Source of the DNA: Rhodospirillaceae bacterium
GTDB lineage: Bacteria > Pseudomonadota > Alphaproteobacteria > UBA8366
Direction of reading: 5' to 3'
DNA length: 39,824 nt
Assembly: GCA_002724395.1 (NCBI GenBank)
Contig: PBOR01000043.1
Span: forward strand, 100,067 to 139,890
Shown here piece by piece: positions 16,056-24,065 of the stretch. The first letter of the stretch is position 1. Every line of letters starts with the position of its first letter. Both the position numbers and the translations under genes were made by a program. The notes below the pieces were generated by a model. That model was not told the origin of the DNA. It saw only the letters and a program-made list of their open reading frames with translations, and searched no databases.

Positions 16056-16733
16056 ATGATTATCGTTTCAGATAAAGCAAGAGTCAGCATGGTCGATCCG
16101 GCTGAAGCAACAGGCATCATGAGCCTCTTTTTTAAAGCGGTTGAGCAATTTTTGGGACGCGTACCGAATTCCCGACGGGTTGCCGCTCACACACCAATGG
16201 TAAATATGCTCATGCTACCTTTTTCAGCAGTCCTTCAACGCGAAGGTGCAGGCGGACTTCTAAGTAGCAAAATTAAAGAAATCGCCATTATTAAAACCAG
16301 CCACTTAAATGGATGTGCCTATTGATTTGCTCATAATACATCGCTTGGTCAAGCGGCAGGTGTTACTGAAGAGCAGGTACAAGTAATTGGCACAGACGAC
16401 TATATGACGTCTCCCTTGTTAAGCGATAGGGAGAAAGCGGCCGTCTTATGGGCCGAACATGTTACGAAAAATACAGCACGGTCCCGCGATGATGTTTTCG
16501 AAACCGTCCGTGAAAGTTTCTCCGAATCCGAAGTCGTCGAACTGACCATGATAACTGCATATTTCAACATGAATAATCGGTTTATGGATTCACTTAAAAT
16601 TCCACTTGAACATCAAGATAGTGTTCACAAAATCAAAGGAACGGGATCTTTAGACCCGAAGAAAATTCAACAATATCTCCAAACCATCTTAGACAATTGG
16701 CCCGAAAGCTTCCCCAAACCCAATCCGGACTAA
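16056..16733 (+). CDS. AhpD-like (carboxymuconolactone decarboxylase family) candidate selenoprotein with CxxU motif
   Basis: One frame runs from 16026 to 16733 with a single in-frame TGA at 16323-16325. Reading TGA as selenocysteine gives a 225-residue protein from ATG 16056 (AAGGAGTA directly upstream). The sequence around it, IKTSHLNGCAY-U-FAHNTSLGQAAGV, is the AhpD/CMD redox motif C-x2-C-x2-H with the second Cys (residue 90) replaced; Cys87 and His93 are the partners. Family-like sequence continues unbroken on both sides (VDPAEATGIMSLFF before, LSDREKAAVLWAEHV after). A hairpin with loop GGTC follows at 16342-16355, as in bacterial SECIS elements. AhpD-like selenoproteins are known from marine metagenomes. 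The likely role is thiol/selenol peroxidase or reductase activity. A nonsense mutation is the alternative. An earlier ATG at 16026 lacks a well-placed ribosome site. Confidence 0.8.
16342..16355 (+). promoter_or_regulatory. Bacterial SECIS-like hairpin
   Basis: CGCTT-GGTC-AAGCG forms a perfect 5-bp stem (six with a U-G pair at 16341/16356) capped by GGUC. It starts 16 nt after the UGA codon at 16323-16325, and the loop G lies 21 nt from it. The apical GGUC is the sequence SelB reads in E. coli fdhF, and the distance is within the range usual for bacterial SECIS elements. The hairpin lies inside the coding sequence, as bacterial SECIS elements do. Confidence 0.75.
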
Positions 16734-16820
16734 AGAAGAACTAATAACGCACTACAACACACCTGGGGCAAGGTTTCGTGGACGAGGACCGCAATGAGAA
16801 CCGACATTTAAGGAGAAACT

Positions 16821-17831
16821 ATGGATTACGTAATGCTCGGGAATAGCGGCCTCAAAGTCTCGCGGCTTTGTCTTGGCACACTTACTTTTGGAGATACAAC
16901 GCCGGACGAAGATGCCGTCAAAATTATCAAATCCGCGCGGGATGTCGGTGTTAATTTTATAGACACAGCAGACGGCTATGCCGGCAATAAAGCCGAAATG
17001 CAGGTTGGACAGCTAACCAAAGACGACCGCAATGACTGGGTCATCGCGACCAAAGTGGGGTCGTCAGCCGGCACCGAGAAACGCAAAAAGGGCCTCTCTC
17101 GCAAATGGATGATACAAGCGATAGACGATAGTTTGACCCGCTTACAAACCGACTATGTGGATATTTGGTACCTTCATCATATAGATTGGGAGACACCTAT
17201 CGAGGAAACCGTGCGTACCATCGCAGACGTCATTTCTGCGGGTAAAGTGCGGCATTGGGGGTTTTCCAATCACCGTGGCTGGCAAATTGGTGAGCTAGTT
17301 CACGCAGCAGCAAGAGCCGGGGCCCCCCGACCAGTAATTGCACAACCCTATTACAATGCCTTCAACCGAATGCCCGAAACCGATATTCTCCCTGCGTGCG
17401 AATACTACGGGATCGGCGTGGTGCCCTATTCACCGCTAGCTCGCGGCGTGCTTGCAGGCATTTATAAGCCGGGCGAACCTCCATTACCAGAAACCCGTGC
17501 GGGCCTCCAGGATCGCCGCCTGATACAGACCGAATGGCGTGAAGAAAGCCTAATTGCTGCGCAAAAAATTAAAGACTATTGCGAGTCTCGTGGCACGAGC
17601 ATTATCACCTTTGCTATCCAATGGTTACTCAACAATAAATTACTAACCGGCGTTCTCGGTGGCCCCCGTACCTTTGCCCATTGGGAAGGGTATCTCGAAG
17701 CCATGAAAGGCGAATGGACGCCAGAAGACGAAGTATTTCTCGACGGTCTTTGCCCACCGGGCCAATCAACAACACATGGCTTTTGCGATCCGCGCTATCC
17801 GGTGCAGGGGCGTGTCAAACAAGTTGGTTAG
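16821..17831 (+). CDS. Aldo/keto reductase
   Basis: 336 residues, a TIM-barrel NADPH-dependent oxidoreductase. The catalytic tetrad can be placed at Asp48 (NFIDTADGY), Tyr53, Lys78 (IATKVG) and His119/120 (LHHID). The opening MLGNSGLKVSRLCLGTLTFGD and the C-terminal NNKLLTGVLGGPRTFAH are typical of the YajO/Gpr-type (AKR11-13) group. AAGGAGAAACT precedes the ATG. It lies 87 nt downstream of the AhpD-like gene on the same strand, so a shared redox role is possible. It overlaps the convergent phaB stop by 4 nt. Confidence 0.93.
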   Translation: MDYVMLGNSGLKVSRLCLGTLTFGDTTPDEDAVKIIKSARDVGVNFIDTADGYAGNKAEMQVGQLTKDDRNDWVIATKVGSSAGTEKRKKGLSRKWMIQAIDDSLTRLQTDYVDIWYLHHIDWETPIEETVRTIADVISAGKVRHWGFSNHRGWQIGELVHAAARAGAPRPVIAQPYYNAFNRMPETDILPACEYYGIGVVPYSPLARGVLAGIYKPGEPPLPETRAGLQDRRLIQTEWREESLIAAQKIKDYCESRGTSIITFAIQWLLNNKLLTGVLGGPRTFAHWEGYLEAMKGEWTPEDEVFLDGLCPPGQSTTHGFCDPRYPVQGRVKQVG

Positions 17832-18553
17832 GCTAAATACTGCCCACCATTCGCCGTCAGGGTAGAGCCCGTAATAAAACCCGCGTCTTCCGAGGCTAAG
17901 AACACTACGCAACGCGCTACTTCTTCTGGCTCGCCCAACCGGCCCACGGGAATATGTGGCAAAATATGCTTATTGATCACATCTTCCGGCACGTCACGGA
18001 CCATTTCGGTACTTATATAGCCTGGCGCCACCGTATTAACGGTAATACCCTTGGACGCGGTTTCTAAGGCCATAGCCTTAGTAAACCCAATCATACCCGC
18101 CTTCGCTGCCGCGTAATTGGTTTGGCCAAATTGTCCCTTTTGCCCGTTAATCGAAGAAATATTAATAACACGCCCAAAGCCGCGCTCGCGCATCCGGTTA
18201 ACCACACAACTACATAAGTTGAAGCAACTATCCAGATTAGTGCGGATGACATCAGACCATTGGGCCACATCCATTTTATGGAGCGGAGCATCGCGGGTAA
18301 TCCCGGCATTGTTGACTAGAATATCGATCGTGCCAACTTCTGCCTCAACCTGCGCAATCGATTTTTTACAAGCATCGAAGTCACCAACATCAAACTTAAA
18401 GATTGGAATTCCGCTGGCCACCTGGAAATTTTCAGCAGCCTCATCGTTTCCAGCATAATTCGCTACAACTGAATATCCTGCTGCTTTGAGTTTCAACGAG
18501 ATTGCTTTACCAATACCGCGAGTTCCTCCCGTGACTAATGCCAAGCGTGCCAT
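17828..18553 (-). CDS. phaB: Acetoacetyl-CoA reductase
   Basis: 241 residues, SDR family. It reduces acetoacetyl-CoA to (R)-3-hydroxybutyryl-CoA with NADPH for PHA synthesis. NADP site TGGTRGIG is at 8-15. The catalytic triad is Ser134 (NISSINGQKGQFGQTNYAAAK), Tyr147 and Lys151. The string SINGQKGQFGQTNY is diagnostic for PhaB rather than FabG. It follows phaA after 25 nt on the same strand, the standard phaAB order. Length and motifs are complete. Confidence 0.95.
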   Translation of the reverse strand: MARLALVTGGTRGIGKAISLKLKAAGYSVVANYAGNDEAAENFQVASGIPIFKFDVGDFDACKKSIAQVEAEVGTIDILVNNAGITRDAPLHKMDVAQWSDVIRTNLDSCFNLCSCVVNRMRERGFGRVINISSINGQKGQFGQTNYAAAKAGMIGFTKAMALETASKGITVNTVAPGYISTEMVRDVPEDVINKHILPHIPVGRLGEPEEVARCVVFLASEDAGFITGSTLTANGGQYLA

Positions 18554-18578
18554 AAAACAACTCCCTTAGTTGAATGTT

Positions 18579-19754
18579 TCAGTCACGTTCCACACACATG
18601 GCAATGCCCATACCGCCGCCTATGCAGAGTGTCGCCAAGCCTTTGTGGGACTCTCGCCGTTGCATTTCGTATAGCAGCGTAGTTAGAATTCGCGTACCGG
18701 ACGCCCCGACCGGATGACCCAGTGCGATGGCACCACCATTAACGTTCACTTTATCAGTATCCCAGCCTAAATCTTTATTGACAGCACAGGCTTGAGCAGC
18801 AAAAGCCTCATTTGCTTCAATCAGATCAAGATCATCGGTGCTCCAACCAGCTTTTTTTAACGCTGTGCGAGAAGCCGGAATGGGCCCTGACCCCATAATC
18901 GCCGGATCCACGCCCACGGTGGCCCAAGAAACGATACGCCCCATAGGCTCAATACCACGCTTAGCTGCCGTTTTTGCGCTCATAAGAACCGATGCAGCAG
19001 CACCATCATTGATACCTGATGCGCTACCAGCAGTCACGGTACCGTCCTTCGAAAAAGCCGGCCGTAGTCCGCGCAAGGTCTCAAGTGTCGTCTCAGGTTT
19101 CGGATGCTCATCCTTGTCGAGGATTGTGTCGCCACGACGTGAGGTTATGGTTATTGGAATGATTTCATCCTTGAACCGACCCGCTTCCATAGCCGCTTTT
19201 GCTTTTTGCTGGCTATTGAAGGCAAATTCGTCTTGTTGCTCTCGGGTGATCTGCCACTTCTTTGCAACGTTCTCTGCAGTCACGCCCATATGATAGCCAT
19301 TGAAATGATCCCATAGGCCGTCCTTGAGCATGGTATCGACAAATTCGAGGCTGCCCATTTTTTGGCCGTTCCGCATTTGCGCACAATGAGGCGCCTGGCT
19401 CATGCTTTCTTGGCCACCGGCGACAACAATATCTGCATCGCCTAGCGCAATGGCTTGCATACCCATAGTAACGGTTCGAAGACCGGAACCGCAGAGTTGA
19501 TTGATCTGGAGAGCCGTCTTCTCAAAGGGGATACCTGCATCAACCGCCGCTTGCCGCGCCGGATTTTGGCCTTGCCCAGCAGCGAGAATCTGACCCATGA
19601 TGGCTTCGTCCACCTCATCGCCCTCAACTTTAGCCCGTTTCAAAGCTTCCTTGATTGCAGCCGCACCGAGATAGGAAGCGGACACTGAACTGAGCCCACC
19701 GAGAAAAGCGCCAACCGGCGTACGAACAGCGCTCGCAATTACAACATCAGACAT
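18579..19754 (-). CDS. phaA: Acetyl-CoA acetyltransferase (beta-ketothiolase)
   Basis: 391 residues. It condenses two acetyl-CoA to acetoacetyl-CoA, feeding PhaB. The catalytic residues are Cys88 ([13 protein letters not shown]), His347 ([16 protein letters not shown]) and Cys377 (LCIGGGMG). NEAFAAQA is present at about 315-322. The start ATG follows TAGGGGAAATTAAGG. Upstream, at 19801-19809, is a TGC-N3-GCA site that is also found before phaR, suggesting PhaR control. With phaB it forms a two-gene operon. Confidence 0.96.
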   Translation of the reverse strand: MSDVVIASAVRTPVGAFLGGLSSVSASYLGAAAIKEALKRAKVEGDEVDEAIMGQILAAGQGQNPARQAAVDAGIPFEKTALQINQLCGSGLRTVTMGMQAIALGDADIVVAGGQESMSQAPHCAQMRNGQKMGSLEFVDTMLKDGLWDHFNGYHMGVTAENVAKKWQITREQQDEFAFNSQQKAKAAMEAGRFKDEIIPITITSRRGDTILDKDEHPKPETTLETLRGLRPAFSKDGTVTAGSASGINDGAAASVLMSAKTAAKRGIEPMGRIVSWATVGVDPAIMGSGPIPASRTALKKAGWSTDDLDLIEANEAFAAQACAVNKDLGWDTDKVNVNGGAIALGHPVGASGTRILTTLLYEMQRRESHKGLATLCIGGGMGIAMCVERD

Positions 19755-19800
19755 CCTTAATTTCCCCTAACCATTGAAAGTGCCTGCGAAAAAATTTTAT

Positions 19801-19809
19801 TGCACCGCA
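19801..19809 (-). promoter_or_regulatory. Putative PhaR binding site upstream of phaAB
   Basis: TGCACCGCA on the plus strand (TGCGGTGCA on the minus strand) fits the TGC-N3-GCA core reported for PhaR regulators of alphaproteobacteria. It lies 46 nt before the phaA start, next to an A/T-rich stretch (AATAAAATTTTTT) where the -10 region should be. The same 10-mer, GTGCGGTGCA, occurs in the phaR promoter at 25656-25665. Confidence 0.5.
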
Positions 19810-19971
19810 CAATATCTAAGTCTTTTCAGCTCTCAACCATGGCAAATTGACGCGGGCTTATTACGTGTTTCCATTCTTAACAGTAATCACGGCTAGTGGA
19901 CAGTAGCGCCGGGTTAAGCGTAAACTTACACTTCTAATTTAAATTCTAATAATAGTTCGAAGGGGCGAAGA

Positions 19972-20466
19972 ATGCCGGATGACGTTAAACTGTTTGAACA
20001 GCGGATGGGCAAAAAGGGCCCGCTCGGGACCGCTGGCCAACCAATCATTTTTAAAATGAAGGCACAGTTGCTGAACGATGGCCGATCAATTGTTCCTTTG
20101 GCAGAAACTAAGAATATGTGGAGCTGGATCAAAGTCTATGCATCTGGTGGGGAGAACACTCTTCACGCCCATCCAAATGAAGATCACATGTTCGTGATTT
20201 TAGCGGGCGAGGCGATCTTTTACGGCCCCAATAAAGAGAAGACGACACTTGGTCGGAATGACGGCATCATGCTACCCGCCGGCACGCTTTATCATTTTAA
20301 TGCCTGTAGCGAAGAACCATTGGTTCTATTGCGCATCGGTGCCCGTCATGGTGGCGGAACAGAAGATATGTTCCGTGTTGGTGCTGATGGTGAACCGCTC
20401 CCTGGTGGCAGCAAAAAAAATAAGTGGAAGCCGCCAGTCTATCGCGAAAATGAGTATTACGAGTGA
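19972..20466 (+). CDS. Cupin-domain protein
   Basis: 164 residues, a single small beta-barrel cupin. Metal-binding motif 1 reads ENTLHAHPNEDHMFVILAGEA with His65, His67 and His72 plus the acidic residues around 70. Motif 2 is GIMLPAGTLYHFNA with His108. Such proteins may be dioxygenases, isomerases or sensors. The substrate cannot be told. The C-terminus is basic and Gly-rich (PGGSKKNKWKPPVYRENEYYE). CGAAGGGGCGAAGA precedes the ATG. It is divergent from phaA and has no obvious partner gene. Confidence 0.85.
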   Translation: MPDDVKLFEQRMGKKGPLGTAGQPIIFKMKAQLLNDGRSIVPLAETKNMWSWIKVYASGGENTLHAHPNEDHMFVILAGEAIFYGPNKEKTTLGRNDGIMLPAGTLYHFNACSEEPLVLLRIGARHGGGTEDMFRVGADGEPLPGGSKKNKWKPPVYRENEYYE

Positions 20467-20645
20467 AATTTTCAGATTTGTATAGGGGACAACACAGTTA
20501 TAACTATCCTCGCCCTTTGTTGTCTGTAGCATATATAAGGACGGAACTGCATTAGTATTCGAGGACACTCGACCGGCAATAACGATTTTTCAGCACCAAA
20601 AACGCAACGATGGCGCCATTAATTTTTACCCATAATAAATAGAAC

Positions 20646-20870
20646 CTATTCCGGAGCCGTCTCTGGAAACTCCTTGTCGGGGTTCATTAGGGTCCACTGT
20701 TTCCGGTTTCTGTGTGGCAGTTCCTTTAGGACACGCTGTCGTTCCGTGTCACTCATCTCAAACCAGCCTTCCACCTCTTCGGGATAACGCAAACAACCGC
20801 AACACATCAATACATCATCAAATTTTCGAGAGTGACAAATTCCTTTGCAGGGGGAATCTAAATAAGCCAT
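20646..20870 (-). CDS. DUF1289 family protein
   Basis: 74 residues with the DUF1289 signature: SPCKGICHSRKFDDVLMCCGCLRYPEEVEGWFEMSDTERQRV. The four conserved Cys (SPC-x3-C-x10-C-x2-C pattern) probably bind an iron-sulfur cluster or zinc. The conserved W and the E/R-rich helix follow. The function of this family is unknown. The ATG follows GAGGAGAGGAAAATC, a strong ribosome site. It stands alone, with intergenic DNA of 179 nt on one side and 269 nt on the other. Confidence 0.88.
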   Translation of the reverse strand: MAYLDSPCKGICHSRKFDDVLMCCGCLRYPEEVEGWFEMSDTERQRVLKELPHRNRKQWTLMNPDKEFPETAPE

Positions 20871-21139
20871 GATTTTCCTCTCCTCTTGGAGATTCTGTAG
20901 GGGGACATCGACTCGACTAACCTCACTATTACAAATTCGATTAATTTCTAATCATCAATTTTCGGCAAAACGACAATTGAGAAAACAAATTAATTCATAG
21001 TAACCGAATACTGGCCGAGCCGCACTAAGGATGCAATTCAATATCAGCTAGATAAAGCGCCACATGCCATCGGCGGGCTCTTGACCAGGTAGTGCGCAAT
21101 GGATCACTCTCCGGAACCATTTAATTGGAGTCAATAATT

Positions 21140-22339
21140 ATGCATCACGACCGACCGCTCTCGGGCATCAAAGTCTGCGATTTTGCTGCAGGCATTGCCG
21201 GCCCCTATTCCAGCATGATGCTAGCACAGTACGGTGCGGACGTTGTGAAAGTCGAAGCTATCGAAGGAGACTGGATTAGAAATACTGGTGGACGGCTAAA
21301 GGGCGATCATGGCGCACAATCCCTCGTAACCGCCAGGGGTAAGCGATCTTTATCTATCGATCTGAAGAACCCCAAAGGTCATGAAATTGCGCTTAAACTT
21401 GCCGCTCAAGCCGATATAGTCACAGAAAGCTTTCGTCCTGGCGTCATCAAACGTTTGGGACTCGATTACGATACGGTGAGGATACGGAATCCGGACGTTA
21501 TCTATTTATCCGTCTCCGGCTTCGGCCAATCGGGGCCACATTCCCAGCGCGCCGCCATGGACCTCATTTTGCAAGCCTTCTCAGGGTTAATGTCAGTCAC
21601 AGTAGATCGAGAACAGCGGCCCATCCGTATTGGCATAGCCATGGTAGACTACGTAACAGGACTTTACGCCCTGCAGGCCGTCATGGCTGCACTTATTGCT
21701 CGTGGTCAAGGTGCAGGCAGCAAGCATATTGATGTCAGCCTGATGCAAGCCGCCCTTTCACCTCAAGCGGCCCAACTTATCCGCCAACATATAAGTGGTC
21801 ATCAACCTCACGCCTTCGGCATGCCCGTCGGCACCTTTAAAACCAAGGATGGTTACGTGACTTTGAGCGGCGCAAAGCCGGAACACTTTATCGCAGTCTG
21901 CGATTTACTTGGCCGTTGTGATATCAAAAATCATCCGGATTTCAACAACCATCAGAAGCGCATCGCCAACGCTAATAAAATTAACGAGATGATCCAAAAT
22001 TCCATGCATGAGAAAACAAGTGATGACTGGGTGAATGCTTTCAACAATCTCGGTCTAATGTGCGCCAAAGTGAACGATTACGAAGACATATTGAATGATG
22101 AACATTGTAATGCTGTTGATAGTTTTACCTGGGTGGACCAACCTGGGGTTGGCAAAATCCCTGTGATAAACCCACCTGGAATCGCTCCTCTAAGCACCGA
22201 TGACAGCCGCAGTTTAGCGCCAAATATTGGCGAACATTCAGAAGCCGTACTCCTTGAATTAGGCTATAGCGCAGCAGACATTTCTAGCTTCACAAATGAC
22301 GGCGTTGTCAATCTCGGCAACAACAAAACAAATGGTTAG
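21140..22339 (+). CDS. Class III CoA-transferase (CaiB/BaiF family)
   Basis: 399 residues from ATG 21140, which follows TTGGAGTCAATAATT. An upstream in-frame TTG overlaps that ribosome site and is less likely. Family motifs are LSGIKVCDFAAGIAGPYSSMMLAQYGADVVKVE (CoA binding), SLSIDLKNPKGHEIALKLAAQADIVTESFRPGVIKRLGLDY, and AMDLILQA, whose Asp (residue 141) is the covalent nucleophile. The enzyme moves CoA between two carboxylic acids. The substrates are undefined (candidates include formyl-CoA, carnitine or aryl acids). It heads a run of three same-strand genes with an enoyl-CoA hydratase and an acetamidase/formamidase, suggesting a catabolic pathway. Confidence 0.92.
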   Translation: MHHDRPLSGIKVCDFAAGIAGPYSSMMLAQYGADVVKVEAIEGDWIRNTGGRLKGDHGAQSLVTARGKRSLSIDLKNPKGHEIALKLAAQADIVTESFRPGVIKRLGLDYDTVRIRNPDVIYLSVSGFGQSGPHSQRAAMDLILQAFSGLMSVTVDREQRPIRIGIAMVDYVTGLYALQAVMAALIARGQGAGSKHIDVSLMQAALSPQAAQLIRQHISGHQPHAFGMPVGTFKTKDGYVTLSGAKPEHFIAVCDLLGRCDIKNHPDFNNHQKRIANANKINEMIQNSMHEKTSDDWVNAFNNLGLMCAKVNDYEDILNDEHCNAVDSFTWVDQPGVGKIPVINPPGIAPLSTDDSRSLAPNIGEHSEAVLLELGYSAADISSFTNDGVVNLGNNKTNG

Positions 22340-22359
22340 GATTTAACAAGGAGACAAAA

Positions 22360-23112
22360 ATGACGAATCAAGTCGTCACATACGAACCCCGTGATGGTGT
22401 TGCTATCATAACTATCAATCGGCCCGAAAAGCTAAATGCGCTAAATGATGATGTGATCGCCGGTCTGAAAGATGCCATGTATCGTTTTAAGGATGGAGAT
22501 GAAGCCGCAGCCATTTTGACTGGTGCGGGGGAACGGGCCTTCTCTGCCGGTGCCGACGTCAACGGCCCACCCCGAAACCCGCCCACCTGGACCGCCGTTC
22601 CCGGTATCGGATTTGATTTGGACAAGCCGGTTATTGCTGCTGTATCAGGTTATTGCATTGGCGCCGCCATCGTGCTCGTCCAATTTGCTGATTTAGCCGT
22701 CGCCTCAGAGAATGCTATTTTTCATTATCCCGAAACCCAGCTCGGCATTTCCGGCGGGATGATTGCCAGTATGGCGGCCCGCATTCCTCACAAAGTTGCC
22801 ATGGAACTTTTGATTGCAGGAACTAAGTTTCCCGCCCAACGCGCCTATGAAGTGGGCATGATCAACAAGGTTGTGCCAAACGGTCAGCACATTGAAGGCG
22901 CCATGGAGTATGCGACAACGCTCCGAGATAGTGCGCCTTTGGTTATGGGCATGCTAAAACGGTTTATCAGAGACGACATTTTGCCAAAAGGCCCCGTCGA
23001 GCGGGCGGGGTTGGCCCTTCGCGAAACACAACGGATAGATAAGAGCGACGACAAGATAGAAGGGCTCGGTACATTTAAAGAGAAGAGGCGCCCCGACTTT
23101 AAAGGTAAGTAG
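22360..23112 (+). CDS. Enoyl-CoA hydratase/isomerase family protein
   Basis: 250 residues, crotonase fold. The oxyanion-hole segments are GERAFSAGADV and SGYCIGAAIVLVQFADLAVASENAIFHYPETQLGI. The Glu in HYPETQLG lines up with a catalytic Glu of hydratases. The other catalytic Glu seems shifted, so reactions other than hydration are possible. The ATG follows AACAAGGAGACAAAA. It starts 20 nt after the CoA-transferase stop and ends 5 nt before the acetamidase start, so the three genes are one operon. The natural substrate would be the CoA ester made by the upstream transferase. Confidence 0.9.
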   Translation: MTNQVVTYEPRDGVAIITINRPEKLNALNDDVIAGLKDAMYRFKDGDEAAAILTGAGERAFSAGADVNGPPRNPPTWTAVPGIGFDLDKPVIAAVSGYCIGAAIVLVQFADLAVASENAIFHYPETQLGISGGMIASMAARIPHKVAMELLIAGTKFPAQRAYEVGMINKVVPNGQHIEGAMEYATTLRDSAPLVMGMLKRFIRDDILPKGPVERAGLALRETQRIDKSDDKIEGLGTFKEKRRPDFKGK

Positions 23113-23117
23113 AGACA

Positions 23118-24062
23118 ATGATGAAATCTCATGAAGTGGCCGCAACCCCAGACACCGTTCATTGGGGCTATTTCGACGGTACACTTAACCCTATTTATGA
23201 AATTGCTTCTGGAGATACCATCACCCTAAAAACAGTATCAGGTGGATCTAGTGACCTGCCAGAGAACAAATCATTTGAAATTATACCGGAACACCTCGCT
23301 ATCCTTAAAAATTGCACTAAAGGCGCCAGCGGCCATATTTTGACGGGCCCTATCGCCATCCAGGGCGCCAAACCAGGCGACATGCTCGAAGTGCGCATAA
23401 AGGATATTCAGCTCCATTACAATTGGGGCTTCAACCGCATGCGTCCACTGTCCGGAACGCTGCCGGAAGATTTCCCTAACTATCATATGACCATGATCCC
23501 TCTTGATGGCGAGCGTATGAAGGCTCATTTGCCATGGGGCACGGAGCTCCCCTTAGATCCATTCTTCGGCGTAATGGGAACGGCTCCACCGAAGGAATGG
23601 GGTCGCCAACCCTCCACCATTCCGCGGGCTTTCGGCGGCAATCTCGACATTAAAGCATTGAGCAAAGGGGCCACACTTTTTCTCCCAGTGTTTGTGGAAG
23701 GCGGTAATTTTTCCGTAGGCGACGGCCATGGATGCCAAGGAGACGGCGAGGTAGACGGAACAGCCATAGAAACCGGGCTCATCGGCACATTTGAAATTCA
23801 CCTTCACGAACAGCAGAAGATTGCTATGCCGCGTGCCGAAACAGAAACACACCACATTACGATAGGCATTAACCCTTCCTTAGATGCCGCAGCCAAACAG
23901 GCATTGCGCGAAATGATCGCATTTATTTGCGACCGCACTAACCTCTCTCGAGAAGAAGCCTATACGCTTTGTAGCCTGGCCGCAGATATGCGTGTCAGCC
24001 AAACCGTTAATGTGCATAAGGGCATCCACGTGATGTTACCGAAATCAGCCCTGCACGGATAA
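23118..24062 (+). CDS. Acetamidase/formamidase family protein
   Basis: 314 residues, FmdA/AmdA family. These enzymes hydrolyse small amides to the acid and ammonia. Motifs are NWGFNRMRPLSGTLP, DPFFGVMGTAPPKEWGRQPSTIPRAFGGNLDIKALSKGATLFLPVFVEGGNFSVGDGHGCQGDGEVDGTAIE, which includes the conserved GDGHxxQGDGEV metal-site loop, and the C-terminal DMRVSQTVNVHKGIHVMLPK. It is the last gene after the CoA-transferase and hydratase. An amide substrate feeding an acid into CoA activation would make the operon coherent, but this is inference. It ends 3 nt from the convergent phaC. Confidence 0.93.
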   Translation: MMKSHEVAATPDTVHWGYFDGTLNPIYEIASGDTITLKTVSGGSSDLPENKSFEIIPEHLAILKNCTKGASGHILTGPIAIQGAKPGDMLEVRIKDIQLHYNWGFNRMRPLSGTLPEDFPNYHMTMIPLDGERMKAHLPWGTELPLDPFFGVMGTAPPKEWGRQPSTIPRAFGGNLDIKALSKGATLFLPVFVEGGNFSVGDGHGCQGDGEVDGTAIETGLIGTFEIHLHEQQKIAMPRAETETHHITIGINPSLDAAAKQALREMIAFICDRTNLSREEAYTLCSLAADMRVSQTVNVHKGIHVMLPKSALHG

Positions 24063-24065
24063 TCT

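Noticed and set aside
16026..16325. Treating the first AhpD-like half as a complete 99-residue protein or the locus as a pseudogene
   Set aside because: It stops within the redox motif, the sequence continues in frame with family features, the lost residue is the catalytic Cys, and a SECIS-like hairpin follows. Selenocysteine explains all of this better than a random stop.
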